Source of the DNA: Littorina saxatilis
Lineage: Eukaryota; Mollusca; Gastropoda; Littorinimorpha; Littorinidae
Length of the DNA stretch: 64,000 nt
Direction: 5' to 3'
Assembly (NCBI RefSeq): GCF_037325665.1
Contig: NC_090246.1
Coordinates: 12,885,495 to 12,949,494 of the forward strand
Under the pieces are notes generated by a model. That model had not been told where the DNA came from. It saw nothing but the letters and a program-made list of their open reading frames with translations, and made no database searches. How positions within the stretch are numbered: the stretch's first letter is position 1; every line of letters begins with the position of its first letter. Below, one piece after another: positions 45,531 to 57,400 of the stretch. Made by a program: the position numbers and the translations under genes.

Positions 45531-45657
45531 TGTTTCCACCAACACCGCTGAGATGTATGTCGTCGGAACTTCTTTCACCTGGCTAAATGTCAGTGTACGT
45601 GTCAGCGCGCGCGCGCCTGTGTGTGCCAGTGTGTGCGTGCGCGCGCCTATGTGTGTC

Positions 45658-45707
<50 letters not shown>

Positions 45708-45834
45708 TGTCTATCTGGTGAGTGTCTGTATAATGTGCTTGGCGGTGCAATCCATCCTGAACTCAGGTAAAATGAGTTCCTTCCCGTCGGGTCTCGACAC
45801 TGAGCGAGAGCGTGGACCGATGATTATCAGAGTG
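45531..45834. other. possible small exon and a (GT)n tract
   Basis: After a pyrimidine-rich acceptor (CTCCTGTTTTTCAG, ending 45530) a short open stretch reads VSTNTAEMYVVGTSFTWLNV before a weak donor near 45592. It could be the exon before 47331, whose phase would fit a donor GTGTAC, but this is weak. A (GT)n tract (45660-45710) follows. Confidence 0.2.
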
Positions 45835-46379
45835 CCGGTGTAACACGAGAAAATTACTCCCACGAGATTTTTACTCCGGAGTAAACATTTCGTACGAAAA
45901 AGTTACTCCCTTTACGAAAAAAGCACTCCCTCATTGCACGAGAAAATTACTCCCCAAGACAGGTGAGCTCCGAGTAAACATTTTGTACAAAAATGTTACT
46001 CCCCTGACGAATAAATAACGAATAAATTACTTCACCCCAACACGAGCAATTTAACTTCCCATGCCAGGTGTACGAAATTTTTACTCCCTTGTCCCCTGTT
46101 AGTCTTGGTGGTGGAAGGGGTGGAGGGAGGGTAGCGCGACATTCGTGTGCGCGAGATCACTTATTGGCATTATCCCTTCGCCCGCATCCCATTTTTGAAT
46201 ACGAGATTTTTACTGGAAGTAAAAAAAATGGGGAGTAAAAATTTCGTGGAGGGAGTAATTTTTTCGTGCCTTGGGGAGTTCTTTTCTCGTACGAAAAGTG
46301 TACTCGGAGTAAGAATTTCGTACGAAATATTTACTCCGGAGTACATTTTTCGTGGAGTAAAAATTTCGTGTTACACCGG
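45835..46379. mobile_element. foldback element built of ACTCC and TTCGT palindromes
   Basis: The inverted ends are CCGGTGTAACACGAG and TTTCGTGTTACACCGG. Both arms are chains of short motifs: TTTACTCCGGAGTAAA, TTTCGTACGAAAAA, GTTACTCCC and CACGAGAAAATTACTCCC. Each motif is itself a palindrome or occurs in both orientations. The centre (46080-46190) is ordinary-looking sequence. There is no ORF and no clear target duplication. Confidence 0.8.
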
Positions 46380-46987
46380 TGCAATCGTGTTCGTCCGTAG
46401 ATGCTTCTCACGATAGGTAATCAAAATCTGAAGTAGGTATGTTTGAATGTGCTGTCAAAAAATGTTTCTCAATGTTGTATAGAGACCTATAGCACTTCTT
46501 TAGATAGTATATATACTGCATGCTGAAACCTAATTTGTGATAGCAAGAGACGTACGTATAGTGTAGTCAGCTTCAAAATGTGTGCGTATAAATCATATCA
46601 TCATATTTGATTTTTCTTTGAAAAGAAGTAGCATATTTCTTGTGCAATATAACTTAGCATTAATTGTGTCGTGCGAATCAGCTGTGTTTCTTAATTTAAA
46701 TGTATGATTTATGGCTTTACATAATCGATATGATGTTATACGATTGGTTGTTGAGTGTATTTGGTTTCCTCTGAAGTGAAATCTTAATTGCTGGGTCGAG
46801 TTTCCTTTCATCACTTTGCTGTGTTGATTGTCTGATGTTTCATAATTATGCATGCAAGTGTTCAACTTTTATAACGCTCTGATGTTTTCTATAATAAAAC
46901 AATCAAACTCTTACATTGTTTGCTTGTCACGTTTTGAGACGGATGGTTGGCTGGTTGGTTGTTTGAATGATTGATCGATGTGTTTGA

Positions 46988-47075
<88 letters not shown>

Positions 47076-47330
47076 CTCCCCCCCCCCCACTCGCAAACCC
47101 TTGCTTTTCGACAGGCCATAGTCCAGTGGCAGCGTGCGCGTGTTTTTGGAACCTAACTGATTCAGTCTAATCAACTGGATTATTTCAGTTAGTGGAACAC
47201 CCATACAATTATTTCTCCGCGAGTTCAGTACGCAGAAAAAAATGTTCTTACTTATTACTCATTCAGTTGCTTAATTTTTCTTGTAAAATAAAGCTCGTCA
47301 GTTCGTTCGTTAGTTTGTTCGTTCTTCCAG
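46380..47330. other. gene-free stretch with CT and CA tracts
   Basis: It is AT-rich, with (CT)n then (CA)n at 46990-47072. It is probably intronic to the exon that follows. Confidence 0.4.
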
Positions 47331-47515
47331 TGTCCGTACGTGACACTGTCAATGACTCGAAAGAGATACTGAAATTGTCTAGTCAACTCAACCACCAGGT
47401 GCTGAGAGAGGAAATCTGGCCAATGCCGGAGTCCCTGCACAACAAGCTGTACGGGCCAGTGGCTGCGCTGCAGAGGACCACTAATTATATCTCAAGATCT
47501 GGACTCCAAGTCTAA
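47331..47515 (+). CDS. terminal exon of an unrecognised host gene
   Basis: After an acceptor (TTGTTCGTTCTTCCAG, ending 47330) a coding stretch of 60 residues runs to TAA at 47513-47515. It starts SVRDTVNDSKEILKLSSQLN and continues HQVLREEIWPMPESLHNKLY, GPVAALQRTT. The amphipathic, helix-like composition and coding-type third positions stand out from the repetitive flanks. The phase requires the previous exon to supply one base. The protein family is not recognised. No standard AATAAA was found close downstream. It lies 550 bp before the next gene, on the same strand. Confidence 0.5.
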
Positions 47516-48064
47516 CCTTTTCATTTGCTAAAACAGCGGAAGTGAAGTTGTCACTGCAAACTCTTAAGATGAAAAATACGCGAAAAGAATGTTTCTCAAG
47601 TTGTTGCAAAGTAAGTGGAAAGCCTGTATTTCCAAAGCCAGTTTATGTAAATTAGTTTTGTTTCTGAAAAACGCATCGTACTTATAACACATACAAACAC
47701 ACAAATAAGTACAGCCTCAGTGTAAGGAAGAATAACTGCAAACCTGAAAAATCCGAGAATGCCAAGACAACGCACTTGTTTTCGTTCTCAATGGGCATCG
47801 TGCGATTCAAGGGAAGAAACTGCAGCTAAGCGACTGGCGTCAACAGTCCAAGGGAGGCAACTCCGCTACTGTCACACCTGAAGGAAAGGTGACAATCTCA
47901 GGTGTGTCCCACTCCGCATGCGCAGGTGATCCACTGGCCGCAAAGGTTGACGGGAAAGCAGGAAACGACCGCGACAACAATGCCAATGGCTTCCTAGCTC
48001 GACTAGGACAGCCTGAACTCTTACATTTCTTTTTAAGTTTCGAACCACAGAACCTCAGTCCAAA

Positions 48065-51000
48065 ATGAAGGAAAAACTCTTGGACAAAGACACGATTGAC
48101 GCGTACCATTCGTACGTGCAATCTCAGATCAGATGGGATTTGAACTCGATCTGGTTGGGACCAGGGAAGCTGCCGTGTCGCATCGGAATCGGCCTGATAA
48201 CTTTCGGACTATGTAGTCTTCTGGTGGGGATCCTGCTGATCTGTTTGCGAATGCGGCACGTGTATTTCTGGGACTGGGAAGTGCAGTTCGTGGGGCCCTT
48301 CTTCATCATCCTCTTCCTCCTGTGCTTCTCAGGGGCCACCTACCTTATCCTCCTCGCCACGCGTCGCTCCAACCGCTTCAGGCGCGAGCTCTACGTGAGT
48401 GTGGGGTGGCCAAACCCGGAAATGCTGTTTATTTAACTTTATTTCAGACTGTTTTGAAGTTGAGAATAAACTTTTATCAGTATTTTGCCGCACACGGTCA
48501 ACACTAGTGTTTATTAAATTAAGTGTAAACCTATTATCTGAAAAATGTGGAATGAATTAATTGCATTTGCAATAATACATACAATGATACAATGTCATGT
48601 ACATTTTTGATGTTTTTCTTGGTCACAGAAGGAACTGCAGTAATGTCAACCCTAGAACTGTTATTTTATGTTAATAAACATAAGTTTAAATTTAGAATAT
48701 AATTTACGTTGGACTTTGAATTTGATAAATAATCATTTGAATACTGATCAGAGTTCAGACCGCTTTTGAATAATTTCATTTTCATCAAATGGAATGCAGT
48801 CACTGACTGAGTTTGAATGTTTTATAGGCAGCAAGGCCTAGGCTAGATACGGAGAAAGAATAAGAAATGTTAATTTTTAAGCAAAATCATTATTAATTTG
48901 ATGAAGATAAGATAAGAAAACTTTTGGTTTAAATTTAATGTCCCTTTTCATTGTGTCTAAACAAAGACATGTTTCTATTATTCACTGATTCGGTGTGCAC
49001 TGCCACTGAGGTAAGAATGTGGTTTGGGGGGGGGGGGGGGGGGGTTAGCTCAGTAAGTCAGTTGGTAGAGCACTGGACTTGTGATCCTATGGTCGCAGGT
49101 TAGAATCCGGGCCGGGCCGGACACGGGTCAACTTGTTGTGCAGACTCAGACACGGTATCCATGTTCCACTTCTGTGGCACGTAAAAGACCTGCGTCATTC
49201 TGCCATAAGTGCACGTGGCTGAATACACCTAAACAACACGCAGACACATGGGTAGCGTAACTCAGTTGCTGCTAGCTTTCCACTGGGAGGAAGCGACCCA
49301 AATTTCCCAGGGATGGGACACTAAAGAAATAACAAGTCGCGTAAGGCGAAAATACAATATTTAGTCAAGTAGCTGTCGAACTCACAGAATGAAACTAAAC
49401 GCAATGCCATTTTTCAGCAAGACCGTATACTCGTAGCATCGTCAGTCCACCGCTCATGGCAAAGGCAGTGAAATTGACAAGAAGAGCGGGGTAGTAGTTG
49501 CGCTAAGAAGGATAGCACGCGTTTCTGTACCTCTCTTTGTTTTAACTTTCTGAGCGTGTTTTTAATCCAAACATATCATATCTATATGTTTTTGGAATCA
49601 GGAACCGACAAGGAATAAGATGAAAGTGTTTTTAAATTGATTTCGACAATTTAATTTTGATAATAATTTTTATATATTTAATTTTCAGAGCTTGTTTTTA
49701 ATCCGAATATAACATATTCATATGTTTTTGGAATCAGCAAATGATGGAGAATAAGATAAACGTAAATTTGGATCGTTTTATAAATTTTTATTTTTTTTTA
49801 CAATTTTCAGATTTTTAATGACCAAAGTCATTAATTAATTTTTAAGCCACCAAGCTGAAATGCAATACCGAAGTCCGGGCTTCGTCGAAGATTACTTGAC
49901 CAAAATTTCAACCAATTTGGTTGAAAAATGAGGGCGTGACAGTGCCGCCTCAACTTTCACGAAAAGCCGGATATGACGTCATCAAAGACATTTATCAAAA
50001 AAATGAAAAAAACGTTCGGGGATTTCATACCCAGGAACTCTCATGTCAAATTTCATAAAGATCGGTCCAGTAGTTTAGTCTGAATCGCTCTACACACACA
50101 CACACACACGCACAGACACACATACACCACGACCCTCGTTTCGATTCCCCCTCGATGTTAAAATATTTAGTCAAAACTTGACTAAATATAAAAATGATGC
50201 TGACATTGACAGGTGTAATTTTGTTTCAGTTCCAACCCCTGGGTGACTATGGCATTGCTGCTGTCCACAAGGATGATCTCATCCACGAGCAGGAACTCAA
50301 GTGAGTTCTCTGTGTGTGGAGGACGGGGTGGGGGGGGGGGGGGGTCTGTCTGTCTCACTCTCAGTGTTTGTTTATGTTATCAGTGTGCTTTTGATCAAAC
50401 GATTGATGGTTGCTGTCTTAAGCTATGAAATAAAGAATACAAAAACAAGAAAGGTAAGTTGTTGGAACGTTTGTTATTGACAAAACAATACATTACAGTC
50501 ACAGATATTTCGTTGGCAGTCTCTTTGTTTTTGGATTGGCTCGTCTTAAGCTATGGTCACACCTGCAGTACAATCTATTGCATGCCAGACTTCCAAATAA
50601 ACCGTAAGCCGTATCCTGTCACATGGCGCAAATTCATTGCGTCAGCTACCCTGCCCTGAAGCAGATTTTCAAACTGTTGTGGCAAAATTCAATCATCGAT
50701 CTCACTTTTTCTGAAATGTATTTCAAAAGAATGAGAATAGTTAGATGTCAGGTGTGACAACGCAATCAGCAGTTTGTAGAGGGTTGCCTTATAGAATGAG
50801 ATTTATCATTTAGATACAGGGGAACATCCTCCCCCCCCCCTTTTTTTAAGACTATCTCCTTTTTAAGACCCTGTTTCCTCAGACTTTCTGTTCATTAGGC
50901 CAAAAAAAAAATAGGTGTGGTTACGGTAACATAGCCAAAAAAAATAGGGTAGGAAGGTAGGCAATCACTTTTTTTTTTTTTAACTTTTTTTTCTAATGTG

Positions 51001-54000
51001 TACAAATTAAACCTACTTGACAGGGAAATAAGTGTGCGACTCGGGCGATTTCGCTTTCATTGCGTTTTCTGCACTCTTTTTTTTTTTTTTTTTTGGGGGG
51101 GGGGGGGGGGGACAAATGTAATAAAAAGTTATAGGGTCGGCCCCTAAACATAGGGTAGGTCGTTTTACCGTAACCACACCTATTTTTTTTTTAGGCCTTA
51201 CCTCTGTACACTTTAGACTCCCTCCCTTTTAGGACCCGATTTTCTCAGTTTTTTGGAGGTCTTAAAACTACCAGTGTACTACAGAAACTAGCGAGAAAGG
51301 TTCTTATTTTCTTCATTTTTGTTTTGTTCCTTTTAGTGTGTTCTGAGTGTGTTGAATAAATGGTTTGGATGGTAATTAAAGCAATGTATTTCAAGTTTGT
51401 GGTTTTATGAATTTAGTCAAATTAGTGTTTGCAACAGAATTATATGCATTAGTCAAAACTCATTAAACTTCTCACAGTCACATTCAAATAATCCGTGATT
51501 TGCTTTCACTTTCAGGCATGACTTGAAATCTGGAACCACCCCACACAAGAACATCAAGCCCCGTTCGGAGGCTTACTCACAGGTAAAGTTGACAAACCCT
51601 ACTAATTTTCTCTTTGTGTGAAAAAAACCAAGAATGGTTAGTTAATAAAAATGTTTAATTTTTGACAAAACAATAAACGTTCCATTGATTAAGTTATCCA
51701 GCCATTCCTGTATTTTTTTAATTCTGAATTTTGGAACGTTAGCAGCTAGTTTATCTGTTTTTGGAAATCTCTTCATGAGATCTGTAAATGCACCTCTGTG
51801 TTGTTAAGAAGACTTGCTCCATTATAAGACCTAGTTTTAAAAACACTATTTTTGGAGGTCTTAACCTTCGCCCGTCCGGGTTATCGACTACACACGGAAG
51901 TCATCGTGGGGCCGTGCGGACCCATGCTTCTCATTTCCTTTTTTGAGAAACATGGGTCCGCACGGCCCCACGGTGTTTGTAGTCGAAATATGACCTTTTT
52001 TTTTTTAATTACTTCTCGCTGAAATTTTAGGACATGAGCTTTTTAGATGCCTGAGGCATTCTTAAAAGCTCATTAAAAAATTCCAACTAGTTTAACTCAT
52101 TGTCTCCCAGGTACGGATATATCCGTACCCACTCATATGGGTCTATCTGACCTGGTACGGATATATCCTTTCACACAGTCACTTCAGTCGCTTCCTGTAA
52201 CGTCCATCTAACGCCTGCATTCCAGCATGTTGATACACAGTTACTACAATTCTGAGGTACCTGCTGCAGCACAGCTGGTCTCGGCTAAAAAAAAACTTGG
52301 TCAACATAGGTGGGGTAGAAAGTGTTAAGACAATAAGAGATATTTGCAATTAAACACCCTTCTGGGACCTATATTTTTTCCATATATAACTCTTGCTTAC
52401 TCGATTACCTTTGGATATTGATCATTGTAAACATGTTTATTGTGATGATGTTCTCAGATGAACTTGCACAAGCCAGAGAAACGGAGCGGACAGAACAACC
52501 AAGCCTACCGTCACGGACCGAGCGACCCCCATCGACGGCCGCCAGATGGCCGCAGACCTCCTCACCCTGACGACAGACGCGGCAGGGGAGCTCCTCCGTC
52601 TGATGGGAGGTGTGTTATCATTGACCTGAACATCCAATCAACGGCCTTTGCTTTGACAATCCACGTTTCACCTGAAGCTCAAACCCATTCACTTCTTGGA
52701 TTTGTCAAATTTGAACATTTTTTGTTACCCGGCTTGTTATGAATGAAAACTCATGAAAATGATGACAGTATTTTTAGTTACCCAGCTTGTTATGAATGAA
52801 AACTTGTGAAAATGATGACAATTTATTTTTCACTTATAACCAATGCATTACTGGAAGTTTCCAGTGAACACAAACACTGCTTAATGTTCCAGGAGAGGCC
52901 CACCCAGATACTCAGACGACCGACGCGGGCCACCACGTGGACCACCGCCCCCAGGTGAGTTCCGCAAAGGACCACCCCCCAACGACCGTCAACGCGATAA
53001 TCGTGATCGCCGAGGACCTCCAGATGATCGTGATCGCAGAGGACCTCCGGATGATCGTGATCGTCGAGGTCCGCCACCAGACGGCTATAGAGGACCTCCC
53101 CCCGATGGCTACAGAGGTCCGCCCCAGAATGGTCAGCGAGGTCCCCCTCCCAATGGTAACCGTGGCGATGACAGACGAGGACCTCCACCTGATCGTCGAG
53201 GCCCACCTCCTCCCGATGACAAAAGAGGACCCCCTCCGAGCGACAGACGTGGATCCCCTCCTGACGACCGCAGACCTCGAGGTGTTCCGCGTTTCAGTGA
53301 AAGGTCACCGGATGATAGGTGAGTTGATTTTCATTGTTCAACAATGTTTCTGTCTTGAAATTTGCATCTAAGGTCAAACAAAAATACATGTTGGTTAAGG
53401 GTAACCCGACCGACCCTATTAACTTTTTTTTTCATTTCTTACAACAACAAATTTTTGGCACATTTTGCGAGCCATACCAAGACTAAGGGACGTAACCTCC
53501 TTTAAACTCGACTATATTTTTTAAAAAGCCGACCTACCGACCCTATCTTGTTTGGTCACGTTACCATAAACCAACATATAATTTTGTTTGGCCTAAAGAA
53601 AACAACTTTTGGTGCTGTTCACTGGATAAGAACTACTTCGGGATAGGGGGGTGGGGTCTGTATATCCCCAAATCAATGCTCAGTGCAGACTCTAAGTCTT
53701 ACTGGAAACTTACCACCCTCATGTGAAAATGCATTCGATTCAAAAAGACAAATGCGTCTGAAAGATCCAGAGTTTTCAGCGAAAGTCTAGGGACTAGGAA
53801 ACACACAGGTATCCAACAGCAACACCCTCAAAGACGGTGTCATGCTGCTCACATGGCAGGGTAAAAAAGAGTGTGGCACAAAAAGCTCTCACCATAAGGT
53901 GACCCTATGGTTAAAAAAAACTAAGGAATGCAGAAGATGAATTAATTTTGGATGTGTTTTGAACAATGAAGGGAAATGGGTACAGTCTTTTTACATTTAG

Positions 54001-54464
54001 TCAAGTTTTGACTAAATGTTTTAACGTAGAGCCACTAGAGAGGGGTCGCTTGCCATCGTAGCGCGCTGTGGGCCGGCTGGGGGCGGGTTGCTTGCGAGGG
54101 CTGTATTTTGTACATTGATTATTTGATACATGTATAATTATTAAATGCGTCTCCAGGAATATGTTTAGTTTAAATCTTGTGTCGATACTATTTAATTCTG
54201 CCTCGCTATTAGCCATTGAGTAAAACTGTTTTATCACCATTGCTTTATTGTTGTTAATTCGTCTCCAGAAATATGTTTTGTTTTAATCTTGTGTCGATAC
54301 TATTTAACTCTGCCTCGTTATTAGCCATTGAGTATAACTGTTTTATCACCATTGTTTTATTGTTGTTCTTTGGCCATTTACGTTGAATGACTTGTTATAC
54401 ATTGACATTGATAGTTTTATTCTTCTTCTTCTTCGTCGTTCGCTAGATAGTTTTATTATAAGAA

Positions 54465-54499
<35 letters not shown>

Positions 54500-57400
54500 C
54501 CTATTAACTCGATGTTCTTTAACTATGTTTGTAAATTGTTAGAGGATCTTTTAGTAGAAGTGTTTAACTGTCGAAGCTGCTTTTACCTAAGAGACCGACT
54601 GTATATTGTGCTGTTGTACTTGTCAGACTTGATTGTACCAAGTCCTTCACATGTTGTAATGCGCTTAGAGCCAAATATTTTTGTTTTTTGTAAGGGATAG
54701 GCGCAATATAAATACACTTTATTATTATTATTTAGAGGGGGAATCGAGACGAGGGTCGTGGTGTATGTGTGTGTGTGTGTGTGTAGAGCGATTCAGACTA
54801 AACTACTGGACCGATCTTTATGAAATTTGACATGAGAGTTCCTGGGTATGAAATCCCCGAACGTTTTTTTCATCTTTTTGATAAATGTCTTTGATGACGT
54901 CATATCCGGCTTTTCGTGAAAGTTGAGGCGGCACTGTCACGCCCTCATTTTTCAACCAAATTGGTTGAAAGTTTGGTCAAGTAATCTTCGACGAAGCCCG
55001 GACTTCGGTATTGCATTTCAGCTTGGTGGCTTAAAAATTAATTAATGACTTTGGTCATTAAAAATCTGAAAATTGTAAAAAAAAATAAAAATTTATAAAA
55101 CGATCCAAATTTACGTTCATCTTATTCTCCATCATTTTCTGATTCCAAAAACATATAAATATGTTATATTTGGATTAAAAACAAGCTCTGAAAATTAAAT
55201 ATATAAAAATTATTATCAAAATTAAATTGTCGAAATCAATTTAAAAACACTTTCATCTTATTCCTTGTCGGTTCCTGATTCCAAAAACATATAGATATGA
55301 TATGTTTGGATTAAAAACACGCTCAGAAAGTTAAAACAAAGAGAGGTACAGAAAAGCGTGCTATCCTTCTTAGCGCAACTACTACCCCGCTCTTCTTGTC
55401 AATTTCACTGCCTTTGCCATGAGCGGTGGACTGACGATGCTACGAGTATACGGTCTTGCTGAAAAATGGCATTGCGTTCAGTTTCATTCTGTGAGTTCGA
55501 CAGCTACTTGACTAAATGTTGTATTTTCGCCTTACGCGACTTTTTTTTCTCTTTTTTTTTTAACTTGACTAAATGTAAAAATGAAAAAATTAGGCAGAAA
55601 TAAAACCACGAGGAAGGGAAGCACGCAAATTAAGTGCGGGAAATATAAGCAAGTTCAATTAAAATGAGAAAAAAATATTCCCGCGAACCGGTACAGTCAG
55701 AATTATCATTCTATGTCTGGAAATGTCTAAACGAGTGAGATAAAAAAAAATCTGTTGTGGAAGGTAACTAAAGGAAAAGGTACTTTTTGAGATGTCTGCT
55801 TGAACAAGAGGGGGTCTGTTGTGGAGATTAGTACACTGAAGACTACTTCATAACGTTTATGTTAGAAAGATGAAAGTTGTTTTGGGGACATTGGTACTGA
55901 TACAATGAGTGCTCCTTCTTGAGATATCTGGTACTAATGATAGAGTGGGTGAGCTTCGGTTTGGAGTGAGCTACTGCAGTATTAGCCCTTACACTGGTGC
56001 AATTCTGTAACACATGTCACATAGCCACTGGTGAATTAACAGAGAGAAAAATAAAGAAAAACGGTCATATAGGTTTTCGCATCCATGGGAGGTAATCGGA
56101 ACCGACCAAACAGACTGAGCCAGTAGCGCGACATATGTCCTGACAACCAGGTGACAGTATACATAAAGTAGCGCGACATATGTTGCAACAACCAGCCTAA
56201 GGGTTAATGATGGCGTCTGGTAGAGAGATTAGGCAATTTTCACAGCAGTCTCCTAAATAACAGAGCTGCTTTGGAAAAAAACTTTTCATAGGATGTTGGC
56301 TGTTTTGTGGTTTCCCATAAAAGCTTTCCTTTACTGGAGTTTCAATTATTCCATGCCTTTTGGTACTGGTACTTATGTTTGAACGTATTATACAACACTC
56401 TTGATGGGCATACAATGATTCTCTTTTGTACTGCTGAAGAGTGGGTTTCTAAATCAAATGTGTGTTCATGTTCTGTAGTTAGTGTGTTCATCATGGTCAA
56501 CTTGTCAATGTCAGTTGTCACTGTAGTGGGAACCAAGTCTCTTTTGATTACTACATTGGAACCCCCCTTTTAAGACCCCCCCCCCCCCCCCAATTTAAGA
56601 CTTCCTCCTTTTTGAGACCTTGCTCCATCCGTTTTTAAGACCTGATTTATTAAAGATTTTTGAAGGTCTTAAAAGGGGGGTTCCACTGTATTAAGGTTTA
56701 AAAAATATATATATATATATCCCATGACCTCCCTTCTTTGTCTCTGTTACTTCAGTATGGGTATATATGTTGTATTTTTATAGCTCAATAAATACATCAT
56801 GGACTCCAAAAAATATATGATAGTGCAGATTCCGATTTGGGCAAAGGACTACTTTCCTCCCGACCTTTGACCTCGCGCCGAACAATGTGACACATTTGTA
56901 TGAAGTTCTAAAATCGTATTGCACGGCTCAGAAAACCATATCAGTTGCACGCAAAAATGAATCTCAGAACTGATCTGATGTATGAGATGCAATAAGCAAA
57001 AGTTTCTTTCATTATGAAAGCAATGCAGGTCGAAAAAAACGAACATTCAACTTACAAGATAACCAGATGCTAGCGAACCAAAACAAAAACACGAGTACCC
57101 TCCCCTTGCATCGTTAGCAGACGACTTTTGAGAATCTGTCGGTAGTGTGTTTTGCCGGTGTGCGCCTTCAGCTATCAAACATCGGCTGTTTCACGTGTTT
57201 TGCGAGCAAGTCTACTCTTTTGCCTGGCTCTGCAGTAAGTCCACATATTTTTCCGTAATCCAGTCATATTCCTTCAAAATGCAATCAATCGGCGGTGACA
57301 GACGTGTCGGTCGCGTTTTCCTCTCACCCATACCAGTTTAAGTTCATCCATGCAAACACACTCGCAAAACAGTTTATCACGTAGATACATTTCAAATAGG

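Noticed and set aside
52823-53206. 127-codon minus-strand frame over exon 5
   Set aside because: It mirrors the Arg-Gly-Pro repeat of the plus-strand exon, which has splice sites and phase agreement with its neighbours.
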